A stretch of DNA of 64,000 bases from JBBQWZ01 sp038210135 (GTDB lineage: Bacteria; Acidobacteriota; Terriglobia; Bryobacterales; Bryobacteraceae). Positions 42,964 to 51,325 of the stretch are shown piece by piece. Each line of letters begins with the position of its first letter. The first letter of the stretch is position 1. The stretch spans positions 1 through 64,000 of the forward strand of contig JBBQWZ010000002.1 in NCBI GenBank assembly GCA_038210135.1. Direction: 5' to 3'. The position numbers and the translations under genes are program-made. The notes under the pieces were generated by a model. The model did not search any database. It had not been told where the DNA came from and was given only the letters and a program-made list of their open reading frames with translations.

Positions 42964-44210
42964 TGATGAGTGGCCATTCGTCCGGCGGATTTGGTTGTGC
43001 GGAGCGCGCGAACAGCTTGGTGCATTGTCGCGCGATCGACGGCATGGACGTTTTGAACGATCCACGCGCGGACTGCTTTCCCTTCGGGTGATTCCTGGGG
43101 AGCGGAGAGGAAATCGAGCTGGACGCCGAGGCGATCGGCGACGCGGGCAGCGAGAATGGGCCACGCGACGCCGATGTCGGCGGTGACGGGCAGGCTGGAT
43201 TCGAGGCGCGCGAAGCCGGACATTTCCATGCGGAACGGGATGCCGGTGAGCTTGGTTTTGGGGAGGCCGCGATTGACGGCGTCCTGCACTTGCGCCGATT
43301 CGCGCTCGTGACGCCAAGCCTTTTCGAGATTCGGATCGAGATCGAAGCGGACGAGTGTTTTGTTTTCGAGGCTGTAGGAGAAGTCCTTTTGCCAGCCGGA
43401 CCAGATGCCGTGTCCGGTGTAGGTTTCAAACGGGCCGTCGTGAATTTCCTGGGAGAGGGCGATGGCGGATTCGATGATGACGCTGGCGCTGGCGAGTGTT
43501 TCCGCGACGAGGCGGGCGCGGCGGGTGATGGAGATGGCGTCGCCGATGGCGAGTCCGACGGCGCCTCCGCCGACGAGTTGGGGAATCGACACGAGGACGG
43601 GAAGGTTCAAATGGGCTCCGGCGCCGAGCATCGTATAGGGATCGGCGCCGAGTCCGGCGATGTGTTCGAAGGGCAGTCCGGATTCCTTGGCGAGCGTTTC
43701 GACTTCGCGCGCCAGGCGTTCGGTGCGCGGTCCCATGGGCCAGGCCATGTTGCCGGCGGCTTTGATAATGACGTCGCCGGGTAGATGGGCGATGCGGTCA
43801 TACAGGTCCCAGCGGGCGTCCACTTCGGCGCGGATGGCGGTGCGTTCCGCGTCGGTCATTTCAGTGATTTCGAAGACGCCTCCGCGGGGAAGAAGATCGC
43901 GGGGAAGGTCGAGGTCCGGATGGTCGGCGGCGCGAATCCGCTTGATACGGTCGAGGGTGCCGGCCATTTCGTGGGCGACGACGGCGGAACTGGTGAGGAC
44001 GCCGTCGATGATGCCTTTGTGCATCAGCTCAGCGATGAGGGTGGTGACGCCTTCATGAATATTCGGTCCACTGCCGGTAACGGTGACGACGCGGCCACCG
44101 CTTTGTTTAGCGGCGACGATGCGGTCGGCGGCGAGTTGCAGGTGATGGCGGGTCGAAGCGGGGAGGGAGGCTTCCCATTCCGCGAGACGGGCGGTGGTGG
44201 GTTTCGTCAT
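42960..44210 (-). CDS. Conserved protein of unknown family in the sugar-acid operon
   Basis: A 416-residue soluble protein with no signal peptide. The N-terminal third looks like a nucleotide-binding Rossmann fold (RVVTVTGSGPNIHEGVTTLI, then GIIDGVLTSSAVVAHEMAG). This recalls deoxyhypusine/homospermidine-synthase-like proteins, as does the late segment LPVTADIGVAWPILAARVAD, but the likeness is weak. Strongly patterned stretches (IIKAAGNMAWPMGPRTERLARE, GLGADPYTMLGAGAHLNLPVL) suggest an enzyme. It is coupled by ATGA both to the cytidylyltransferase upstream and to the transporter downstream, so it is probably a core step of the pathway. Confidence 0.6.
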   Translation of the reverse strand: MTKPTTARLAEWEASLPASTRHHLQLAADRIVAAKQSGGRVVTVTGSGPNIHEGVTTLIAELMHKGIIDGVLTSSAVVAHEMAGTLDRIKRIRAADHPDLDLPRDLLPRGGVFEITEMTDAERTAIRAEVDARWDLYDRIAHLPGDVIIKAAGNMAWPMGPRTERLAREVETLAKESGLPFEHIAGLGADPYTMLGAGAHLNLPVLVSIPQLVGGGAVGLAIGDAISITRRARLVAETLASASVIIESAIALSQEIHDGPFETYTGHGIWSGWQKDFSYSLENKTLVRFDLDPNLEKAWRHERESAQVQDAVNRGLPKTKLTGIPFRMEMSGFARLESSLPVTADIGVAWPILAARVADRLGVQLDFLSAPQESPEGKAVRAWIVQNVHAVDRATMHQAVRALRTTKSAGRMATHQ

Positions 44211-44953
44211 GCGGACGGCATTTCCTTTTGGAGAGCGATGCGGACGCGTTCGAGGTCGATCTGCGTGTCGACGGAGATGGTTTCGAGCGCACTTTTGGTT
44301 TCGATGACGAGGATGGGGATTCCGTTTTCGAGCGCGCGAAGTTGTTCGAGGCCTTCGACGTCCTCGAGTGGCGAGACGGGCAGCTGGGAGAGCTGTAGAA
44401 GGCAGTGGCGCGAGTAGGCGTACACGCCGATGTGCTCATACACGTGGAAATGCGGAGTCTTATTTTGCGGATACGGAATCAGAGAGCGGGAGAAATAGAA
44501 AGCGAATCCTTGGGAATCGGTGACCACTTTGACGACGCCAGGATCGCGAAATTCGGAGTCGTGGAAGACTTCCTTCTTGAGCGTGACGAGTTGCAGGCCC
44601 ATGCGTTCGCGGAAGGGCGCGATGACCTCTTCGAGCATCAGAGGATCGAGCATCGGTTCGTCGCCCTGGATGTTCACGATGACGTCGGCGGGGTCGGCGG
44701 CGACCACTTCGGCGACGCGGTCGGTGCCGGAGCGATGGTCGACGGAGGTCATGACGACTTTGGCTCCGAAGTGGACGGCGGCATCGGCGATCCGGCGATC
44801 GTCGGTGGCAATGAGAACGTCATCGAGATTCTTCGCCCGCCTGGCGCGCTCGTAGACGTGCTGCAGCATGGTCTTGCCGTGGATGTCGGCGAGCGGCTTG
44901 CCTTCGAGGCGGGACGATTTGTAGCGCGCGGGAATTACGCCAATCACTCGCAT
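44207..44953 (-). CDS. kdsB: 3-deoxy-manno-octulosonate (Kdo) cytidylyltransferase
   Basis: A 248-residue enzyme of the KdsB family that makes CMP-Kdo from CTP and Kdo. The family motifs are clear: VIPARYKSSRLEGKPL at the N-terminus, the VLIATDDRRI segment, SGTDRVAEV and the metal site NIQGDEPML. Length is standard. CMP-Kdo synthesis normally serves lipopolysaccharide. Here the gene lies in an operon with a sialidase-like protein, a transporter and a NanA-family aldolase, so it may activate a Kdo-like sugar in salvage, or the operon may hold it by chance. It is 5 bp downstream of the fusion gene and overlaps the next gene by ATGA. Confidence 0.9.
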   Translation of the reverse strand: MRVIGVIPARYKSSRLEGKPLADIHGKTMLQHVYERARRAKNLDDVLIATDDRRIADAAVHFGAKVVMTSVDHRSGTDRVAEVVAADPADVIVNIQGDEPMLDPLMLEEVIAPFRERMGLQLVTLKKEVFHDSEFRDPGVVKVVTDSQGFAFYFSRSLIPYPQNKTPHFHVYEHIGVYAYSRHCLLQLSQLPVSPLEDVEGLEQLRALENGIPILVIETKSALETISVDTQIDLERVRIALQKEMPSA

Positions 44954-44958
44954 GGCGA

Positions 44959-46494
44959 TTAGTCGGGCCTTTCATAGCGGTAGAGCCAGTCTTCGTTGAA
45001 GACGACGTGTTTGATGGAGTAACGGCGATAGGTGTAGATCACGTGGATGAGGCCGTCGGAGGTTTGGACGACGGAAGGATAAGAGTATTCGCCGGGATTC
45101 GATTCAAGAGCGATGGGCGTGCTCCAGGTATTTCCGCCGTCGGTCGAGCGGGCGATGTGGAGCGGCGAGCGTCCGTGCTCCTGATTGTTCCAGGCGAGGA
45201 TGAGGCTGCCGTTTTTTAGGGAGCAGAGCGAAATGGCGGCGTCGGGATTCTTGAGCTCGGTGAGTTTCGCGGGCGTCCAGGTGATGCCTTTGTCGAAAGA
45301 TTCGGTCTGGAGGAGGCGCGGACCGGTACGTAGGTAAGCGAGCAAAGAGCCGTCCATGCGCTGCGCGACGGTGGGTTGTTCGCCCTGCGATTGCGCATTC
45401 GGAATGATGTTGGAGCGGGTCCATGTGGCGCCGCTGTCCTTGGTGATGACGAAGAAAGACAGGTCGGTGTTGTTACGTTCGTCGCTGAGGGGGACGACGA
45501 GCTCGCCGGTCGTGAGCTTGATGGCGAGGTTGCGGGGAAGCCAGCCGGTGGTGTCCATCGGAAAGAGCTTGTCGGCGGACCAGTGATAGCCGTTGTCGTC
45601 GGAGATGCGGTAGAGCAGGCGGGTGCGTTCCCAGCCGGTGTGGGCGAGTAGAGGTTGCTTGGCTTCCATGCGGCCCCAAATAATCCAGACGCGGTTGCGC
45701 TGATCGGTGAAGATGACGGCGTTGCCGACGGGCTGTTTCAGATCGCGCCAGAGCATGACCGGAGCGTCCCAGGTCCGCTGGCCTTTCTTGCGGCGGGCCA
45801 TAAAAAGAGCTTCGTCGTCGGAGGATTCGTAACTGCCGCCGTACCAGGTGACGAGCAGATCGCCGTTGGGCGCTTCGATGATGCTTGAGGCATGGTGATT
45901 CGGCGCGCCGGGGATTTTCTCGAAGATGAGTTCGGAGGAATGGATGAGGGTGCCGTGCGGATCTTCGATGGGAAGCGGTGCGCCGGGGTTCGCGATGGGC
46001 GTTCCTTCGGGTGGCGTGGAGGCGACGGTGATTGACTTTTGCGCGGCGAGATCGGCGAGGGCTTGTTCCATGCCGGCGACTCCGCCTTTATAGAGCGTTT
46101 TCTGTTCGGCATCGAGGAGGAAGATTTCGGGCGTGACGGTGGCTCCGAAATGTTTCGCGGCGGCGCGCGAGGGATCGCGATAGCAGGGGAAAGTAAAGCC
46201 GGACGCTTGGCAGAATTTCAGAATTTCGGCGGCATTTTCGTTGCGATTCGAGAAGACGCCGATGAACATGAACTTGCGGCGGCGGTAGCGATCGTTGGCC
46301 TGGCGAATGGCAGGGGTGGCGGTCCGCGTTTCGGGGCTGCGGGTAGAGAGGAAGACAAAGATGTTAGCGCGATGCTCGGCGTAGTTGTCGATAGCGAGGC
46401 GGGATCCATCGAGGCGCTCGACTTCGACGGGTTGGGCGTTCGCGGCGGCCGCTAGCAGGAGGGCGAGCAGGATCGGGTTTCGCAAGGTGGTCAT
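44959..46494 (-). CDS. Thioredoxin-like domain fused to a sialidase (BNR) propeller, exported
   Basis: A 511-residue secreted protein (signal MTTLRNPILLALLLAAAANA). Residues about 25-150 are a thioredoxin/AhpC-like fold (NIFVFLSTRSPETRTATPAIR, FGATVTPEIFLLDAEQKTLYKG) that lacks the CxxC: the site reads STRSPET. Residues about 175-505 are a six-bladed sialidase-like propeller with Asp-box or related motifs SDDNGYHW, TKDSGATW, SFDKGITW and STDGGNTW. An Arg-containing HHASSIIEAPNGDLLVTWYGG segment begins it. The combination is unusual. It is the first gene of the five-gene sugar-acid operon, and probably a hydrolase of acidic sugars or a binding protein. Confidence 0.82.
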   Translation of the reverse strand: MTTLRNPILLALLLAAAANAQPVEVERLDGSRLAIDNYAEHRANIFVFLSTRSPETRTATPAIRQANDRYRRRKFMFIGVFSNRNENAAEILKFCQASGFTFPCYRDPSRAAAKHFGATVTPEIFLLDAEQKTLYKGGVAGMEQALADLAAQKSITVASTPPEGTPIANPGAPLPIEDPHGTLIHSSELIFEKIPGAPNHHASSIIEAPNGDLLVTWYGGSYESSDDEALFMARRKKGQRTWDAPVMLWRDLKQPVGNAVIFTDQRNRVWIIWGRMEAKQPLLAHTGWERTRLLYRISDDNGYHWSADKLFPMDTTGWLPRNLAIKLTTGELVVPLSDERNNTDLSFFVITKDSGATWTRSNIIPNAQSQGEQPTVAQRMDGSLLAYLRTGPRLLQTESFDKGITWTPAKLTELKNPDAAISLCSLKNGSLILAWNNQEHGRSPLHIARSTDGGNTWSTPIALESNPGEYSYPSVVQTSDGLIHVIYTYRRYSIKHVVFNEDWLYRYERPD

Positions 46495-46673
46495 TGAGAT
46501 TTTTCCAGGGCTTCAATTCTGAGAGCGCGAAATTCCGTGCGAAAGCCATTACCTTGGGGGCTGCAGTCGTAGACTCCGCATTGGGCGTTTGCAAGCTGCT
46601 CGTCGTCAAACGCTTCGAATAGAAATGGTGTGGGCATCGGCGGATTCAGTGAACGAAAGGCTGAAAAAATCCT

Positions 46674-46701
46674 TTGTATCCGAAGAGGCTCAACCTATTA
46701 T
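46674..46701 (+). promoter_or_regulatory. Predicted promoter of the RraA-like gene
   Basis: TTGTAT (46674-46679) and TATTAT (46696-46701), 16 bp apart, resemble a sigma-70 promoter. They lie in the divergent gap between the five-gene operon and the RraA-like gene, about 70 bp before the proposed GTG start. Confidence 0.4.
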
Positions 46702-46769
46702 GGTGGCTGACTGATGGCAAGTCCGCGTCCGCGCGGGCGCGAGAATTTCTGGAAGGATTGGACCAGCGA

Positions 46770-47456
46770 GTGACCCTCTCTCTTGAACAGCTCGACGAGC
46801 TGCGAAAAATTAATACGCCGACTCTTGCGAATGCGATTGAGACGTTCGACGTGCGGCCGCGCCTCGAAGGCATAACGGGTCCGGGAGTCGAATGCCTGTT
46901 CCGACAGCATGGGGCGATGATCGGTTACGCCAGCACGCTGGCGATCCATTCGCATCAGCCGTCGGCGAAAAAGCGGCGCGTGAACCGGCGGGAGTACTGG
47001 GAGGGCATGCGCGGCAAGGCGGGTCCGTTGATCGCGGTGGCGCAGGAGTTGAGCGAAACGCCAGGGGGCGCGTACTGGGGCGACGTCAATTCGCATATCC
47101 ATCAGAAGCTGGGCTGCGTGGGCGTGTTGACGAATGGCACGGTCCGCGATCTGGATGAAGTGGGCCAGATGGCGAAGCCGTTTCATTTTTTCGCGGCGGG
47201 AGTGAGTGTTTCGCATGGATGGGCGCATCTTGAAGATTTCGATTGTGTGGTGAGGGTGTTTGGGATGCTGGTGCGTCCGGGAGATTTGATCGTTTGCGAC
47301 CAGCATGGCGCGGTGATCATTCCGCCGGAGATTGCCGCGGAGGTGGCGGTGGCGGCTCGCAAGGTGGAATCCGGCGAGAAGCCGATGCTGGATTTGTGCC
47401 GTGCGGCGGAGTTGGATTTGGATGCGCTGGATGGGCTGATTTCGGCCGGGTATTGA
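46770..47456 (+). CDS. RraA-like / HMG-aldolase family protein
   Basis: A 228-residue protein of the RraA family, which includes 4-hydroxy-4-methyl-2-oxoglutarate/oxaloacetate aldolases and sugar-acid catabolic enzymes. The metal/pyruvate motif GVLTNGTVRDLDEV is intact, as are FHFFAAGVSVSHGWAHLEDF and VRPGDLIVCDQHGAVIIP. The N-terminal PTLANAIETFDVRP is typical. I start it at GTG 46770 because the family begins near LSLEQLDELRKINTPTLANA; the frame is open for 32 more codons upstream across the predicted promoter. Its neighbours suggest an acid-sugar breakdown step giving pyruvate or oxaloacetate; it is unlikely to regulate RNase E. Confidence 0.85.
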   Translation: MTLSLEQLDELRKINTPTLANAIETFDVRPRLEGITGPGVECLFRQHGAMIGYASTLAIHSHQPSAKKRRVNRREYWEGMRGKAGPLIAVAQELSETPGGAYWGDVNSHIHQKLGCVGVLTNGTVRDLDEVGQMAKPFHFFAAGVSVSHGWAHLEDFDCVVRVFGMLVRPGDLIVCDQHGAVIIPPEIAAEVAVAARKVESGEKPMLDLCRAAELDLDALDGLISAGY

Positions 47457-47673
47457 AGTCCGCTCCCTTACGGTCGCGGTTCGGTGCTGAGGGGGGTTTG
47501 AGGTCCGCTTCCTTACGGTCGCGGTTCGGTGCTGAGGGGGGATTGAGGTCCGCTTCCTTACGGTCGCGGTTCGGTGCTGAGGGGGGAGAGCACGGCGATG
47601 GCGGTTACACTTCGCGCTGGCGCGGGCACTTACTACGCGGCACTTCGTGCCGCTTCGTGCGCGCCTCGATGCC
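47457..47673 (+). repeat. Three R1 copies and one R4 copy
   Basis: Three R1 copies (core CTTACGGTCGCGGTTCGG) start at about 47459, 47502 and 47545, with a period of about 43 bp and linkers of the form GAGGGGGG. An R4 copy at 47624-47673 has the stem GCGGCAC-TTC-GTGCCGC. The first R1 begins immediately after the stop of the RraA-like gene, and the R4 copy ends about 20 bp before the stop of the converging sialidase gene. Confidence 0.85.
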
Positions 47674-47692
47674 TTGTTGAAGCGCGATGGAA

Positions 47693-48829
47693 TCACTTCG
47701 CGGCCTTTCCTGGATCCCAAATGGTGGCTTCGATGGTTCGCTCTTTTTGCGGCTCGGTGGCCCAGTAGTAGACGGTGACGATTTTGCCATCGGCGCGCTG
47801 GACGGTGCGCGGGTAGCCGATGTCCCAGGCTCCGGCGGGTCCGCGGAGAACGATTTCGGGGCCCCATGTTTTGCCGCCGTCGGAACTTAGGCGCGCGCGC
47901 ATTTCAAAGGGCGGCGAGCGGTGTCCGTAGGTAATGGCGAGGCGGCCGTCCTTCAGTTTGATCATGCTGGGCGGGTTGCCGCTCTTGTCGCCGGTGTCGG
48001 GCGCGGGGCGGCTTAAGTAGCTCCAGGTTTTGCCGTTGTCCTTCGATGCGTAGGCGTCGATCCAGTTCGGACCTTTGCGCGCGGTCTCTTCGTGACGCAC
48101 CGTCGTGACGAGATCTGTTTTCGAGAGGCGCACGGTGGAGGGCATGATGGTGAAACCGGGTCCGGGATCGGGCGCGGTCCAGGCTACGAATTGCCATTTG
48201 AGTCCACCGTCGGTGGTGTGGGCGACGAAGGTGCGACCTTCGCCTCCGGCGGCTTTCGTCGCGGTGAGGAAGACCATGGCGTCGTGTTTTCCGTTCACGA
48301 TGTAGTCGGTGCGGGCCATGACGGCCTTCTGCCCGAGCATCGGGAAATTGAACGGGCCTTTCCAGGTCTTGCCGCGATCGTAGGAATAGAAAAACCAGGA
48401 CAGACCCTTTTGCGCGTCGGTCATGCGGAAGGTCATCGAGAAGCCGGGGTTGGTGAAGTCGATGGCTTCGGCGAGGTCGCTGGCTTTGCCGCCGGGGCCC
48501 GAGGCGGTATACATTCCTTCGGGCGGAACGAGCGCGGGCGTGGGCTCGATGGACCAGGATTCGCCGCCGTTGGCGCTGCGCGCGAGGAAGGGCTCTTCCG
48601 GCTTTTCGCGTTCGTAGGGATGACGGTCGGGGCCCATCCACTTGTAATAGGCGGCGCTGAAGCCGACTACGATTTCGTTATTCCAAACCCAGATTCCATG
48701 ATTGGCGGGCCAACCGCCATAGCGTCCGGCGACGGAATAGACGGTGACGTGCTTGATGACTTTGGGCTCGTCGGCGGCGAAGAGCGCGGAGGCGGCGAGG
48801 CTGAGAGCGAGTGCGATTCGGGTCGTCAT
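47693..48829 (-). CDS. Secreted sialidase-fold (BNR-repeat) protein
   Basis: A 378-residue exported protein (signal MTTRIALALSLAASALFAAD) made of a six-bladed propeller. Asp-box-like motifs are SANGGESW, SYDRGKTW, TTDGGLKW, SKDNGKTW and SSDGGKTW. An Arg-rich start and LSKTDLVTTVRHEE could supply active-site residues, but the sialidase arginine triad cannot be assigned by eye, so a non-hydrolytic binding role is possible. It lies 3 bp after the glycosidase gene and is clearly in the same operon. Action on an acidic glycan with its partner is a reasonable inference. Confidence 0.82.
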   Translation of the reverse strand: MTTRIALALSLAASALFAADEPKVIKHVTVYSVAGRYGGWPANHGIWVWNNEIVVGFSAAYYKWMGPDRHPYEREKPEEPFLARSANGGESWSIEPTPALVPPEGMYTASGPGGKASDLAEAIDFTNPGFSMTFRMTDAQKGLSWFFYSYDRGKTWKGPFNFPMLGQKAVMARTDYIVNGKHDAMVFLTATKAAGGEGRTFVAHTTDGGLKWQFVAWTAPDPGPGFTIMPSTVRLSKTDLVTTVRHEETARKGPNWIDAYASKDNGKTWSYLSRPAPDTGDKSGNPPSMIKLKDGRLAITYGHRSPPFEMRARLSSDGGKTWGPEIVLRGPAGAWDIGYPRTVQRADGKIVTVYYWATEPQKERTIEATIWDPGKAAK

Positions 48830-48832
48830 TCG

Positions 48833-51232
48833 TTAACCTTTTCGGATGAGCCAGACTTCAGCGAGGCGCGATTTCTGACGCCAGTTCAGGTTGCCTTCGT
48901 CTTTCGGGCGATCCCAGGTGAGGACCAGCTTGCCACCTTTCAGATATTTCGCTTCGACCGGGAATTGCTTGCGCTGGCCGGCTTCGCGGGCGTCGTTGGT
49001 GGGCGTGATGAGGTCGCCGTTGATGCGCATCAGGGCTTGGCCGTAGCCGCAGGATTGGACGACGTAGGTTCCGTTTTCGGCGAGGCCGTCGTAGAGCATG
49101 GCGGCGGGAAAGGTGGTGACTTGCCAGGGCAGACGGGCGCGGCTCTTGCCTTGATCCCACCACCAGTAGGTCATGCCGGGCTGGCGAATTTTGCCGGGAT
49201 CGGTGGCGCTCGATTCGGCGCGGACGACGTGCGGTGATTTCGCGATGTTGCCGACGGCATCGTAGAAGCTGCCGGGGCCGGGGTTCTCCCAGGTTCCGAG
49301 TTCGACGAGGCGGGCGGATCGTTGCGGTAAAGTTGGCAGCGCGGCGACCTTCTTGAATTCGTCTTCGAGCCACCAGCGGTTGTTCAGCGGGTAGTCGATG
49401 AAATCGAGGACGGCTCCGCGTTCGGCGCCGATGGCGTGGTATTTCGGGACGCTGGTTTGTAGTCCGATGGAGCGGTAGAGTTGCTCGCAGAGGTCCGCGA
49501 TGCGGGCGCGCAGGTCGGGGCTGACAGGCTGATCGACGGCGCGGTTGAGGATCTTCATCGCGTCGGCCATCAGTTCGGCGGGGTTGACAGGTGTCTTGAT
49601 GAGGATCTGGTTGGCTTCGAGCTCCAGCTTGGTTTCGTTAATGAGGCGGCGGCGGACGAAGGCGTCGTAGTTGGCGCGCAGCAGATTCATCTGCCAGCGC
49701 CAGTTGGTTTTCAATTGCGGCGCTTTACGTTCAAGATCGCGCCAGAGAAGCAGTGTGCCTTCGACAGAGCCGTTGTCGGCGAGGGGCCCGTGCCAGTTGC
49801 GTTCGAGGGCGAGGATGCCGTCGGCGGCTTCATTCGCGGTCTTGGGTTCGAAGTAGGCGCGGGCGTAGTGGATGACGATGTCGCGCGGATCGGACTTCGG
49901 ATCCCAGCTCATCGCGCTGTAGACGACCTTGTTGACGTCGTCGTGGATGCCGTCGGAATAGGAAATGAAGCCGATGCTGAAGGGCGCGTAGCGATTGTGG
50001 ATGGCGGCGAATTCGGCGGGCCTGGGGTTGGTGGCTTCGCGGCCGAGCGTGAGGGCGTAGGCCTGATCCCATTCGGGAACTTCGTACTGGCAGAGCTTGT
50101 TGTGAGTGAGGTCGGGGTAGAGGCGTAGCTTGTACTGCTTCGGCAGACGGAGGCGCGTGGGAGCTGGGTCGGGACTGGAGGGTCCGCAGATCAGGCCGCC
50201 TAGCCAGTTGGGCTTTTCGCGCTCGATGTATTGATACGAGTACTCGATTTGTTCCTTGTTGAAGAGCTGGAGCGAGAGCCACAGGCGCGCATTGGGATGT
50301 ACGGGCAGCATGCGCTTCGCGAGGTCTTCGAGGAACGGGAGAACGAGTTCGGGAGGATTGTTGCCAGGATCGCCGCCGGGGAAAAAGATGCCGGTGATGA
50401 TGGGGCAGTCGTGAAACAGCTGGTCGCATTGGCCGAGGAGTTTATTGCGCTCGGCGGTATTGCTGAGGTCGAATTCGGCGGGGAGCCAATGCCAGTAGTC
50501 GAGTCCATACCGATGGCAGATGTCGCCCATCGCTTTGTTCATTTCGCGGCGGGGGAACTTGAGGACCGGGGTCTTGCGCTCGTCCTGAAAGGGAATGGCT
50601 TCGATAGCGTTGGTACCGAAATAAGTCAATTCGCGGATGTACTGCTCGAATTGTTTAGCGTTCCAAGCGTCGTAGGAATTGGCTTGGGCGCGGTAGCCGA
50701 GTTGGTGGCCGCGAATGGCGTAGGCGGGGGAGGTTCCGATGTTGACGGGTCCGGTGAGGGAGAGCTCGCCTTGGGCCCAATCGAGTTCGCGAAGCAGGCG
50801 TCCGACGCCGAACAGGATTCCGCGGGAGTCGGTCGCACGGATCCAGACGTCGCCGAGGTGGGTGTAGAGGCGGAAGCCTTCGGGTTTGGTTTCGGGGCCG
50901 TTATCGTACGTCCAGGCGGCGTGGTTCGCCATGATGAGTTGCGGCGACAGGACGATGGAGGGCCGGCCTTTGGGCCAGGACGCTGGAAAGGTGGTCGAGG
51001 TCTGGAGCTTGATTCCGGTGCGTTTGAAAACTTCTTCGGTGAGGACAGCGACAGCGGTGCGTTCGACAAGGGGGCGTTCGCCCGGGGCGATGACGATGAC
51101 GGCGTTGCGAAGATCGATTTTCGCGGGCGCGGTCGATGGCGCGGGGGTCTGCTGGGCACTGGCCTGTGCGGCGAGCAAGCTAGTAGAGCCGACGGCGGCG
51201 GCGGCCCTGAGGAAGCGACGCCTGTTCAACAT
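48833..51232 (-). CDS. Alpha-glucuronidase-like glycoside hydrolase, Tat-exported (paralogue 1)
   Basis: A 799-residue exported enzyme with a twin-arginine signal (MLNRRRFLRAAAAVGSTSLL). The N-terminal domain (about 35-150: RTAVAVLTEEVFKRTGIKL, ATDSRGILFGVGRLLREL) resembles the helper domain of GH67/GH20 enzymes. A TIM-barrel follows (AIRGHQLGYRAQANSYDAWN, YFGTNAIEAIPF, GIFFPGGDPGNNPPELVLPF, and SYSDGIHDDVNKVVYS). These blocks are conserved in two paralogues at 52.3-57.4 kb. Acidic residues in PGGDPG and D/EGxxDDVNK are candidate catalysts. The closest known relatives I can name are GH67/GH115 alpha-glucuronidases; a new family is possible. It is the first gene of an operon with the sialidase gene. 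Confidence 0.72.
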   Translation of the reverse strand: MLNRRRFLRAAAAVGSTSLLAAQASAQQTPAPSTAPAKIDLRNAVIVIAPGERPLVERTAVAVLTEEVFKRTGIKLQTSTTFPASWPKGRPSIVLSPQLIMANHAAWTYDNGPETKPEGFRLYTHLGDVWIRATDSRGILFGVGRLLRELDWAQGELSLTGPVNIGTSPAYAIRGHQLGYRAQANSYDAWNAKQFEQYIRELTYFGTNAIEAIPFQDERKTPVLKFPRREMNKAMGDICHRYGLDYWHWLPAEFDLSNTAERNKLLGQCDQLFHDCPIITGIFFPGGDPGNNPPELVLPFLEDLAKRMLPVHPNARLWLSLQLFNKEQIEYSYQYIEREKPNWLGGLICGPSSPDPAPTRLRLPKQYKLRLYPDLTHNKLCQYEVPEWDQAYALTLGREATNPRPAEFAAIHNRYAPFSIGFISYSDGIHDDVNKVVYSAMSWDPKSDPRDIVIHYARAYFEPKTANEAADGILALERNWHGPLADNGSVEGTLLLWRDLERKAPQLKTNWRWQMNLLRANYDAFVRRRLINETKLELEANQILIKTPVNPAELMADAMKILNRAVDQPVSPDLRARIADLCEQLYRSIGLQTSVPKYHAIGAERGAVLDFIDYPLNNRWWLEDEFKKVAALPTLPQRSARLVELGTWENPGPGSFYDAVGNIAKSPHVVRAESSATDPGKIRQPGMTYWWWDQGKSRARLPWQVTTFPAAMLYDGLAENGTYVVQSCGYGQALMRINGDLITPTNDAREAGQRKQFPVEAKYLKGGKLVLTWDRPKDEGNLNWRQKSRLAEVWLIRKG

Positions 51233-51310
51233 AGAACGCTCTGTATCCAAAGGGAAGCCTCTTTGCGTGTCACAACGAGTACCGGCAGCGATGCGATCGC
51301 TTTAGGGATC

Positions 51311-51325
51311 TGAAATACTATTTCA
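51311..51325. promoter_or_regulatory. KdgR-type operator in front of the glycosidase-sialidase operon
   Basis: TGAAATACTATTTCA is a perfect 15-bp inverted repeat (TGAAAT, ACT, ATTTCA). It matches the KdgR operator pattern TRAAAYRNYRTTTYA at every position. KdgR is an IclR-family regulator of pectin, uronate and KDG genes in enterobacteria. The site lies about 80 bp upstream of the minus-strand operon at 51232 and overlaps the stop codon of the adjacent iclR gene, which makes that IclR protein the obvious candidate. Confidence 0.65.

Noticed and set aside
44207..44953. kdsB as part of a lipopolysaccharide locus
   Set aside because: No other lipid A or Kdo biosynthesis gene lies near it; its operon partners are catabolic-type genes. 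The enzyme family call stands but the usual context does not.
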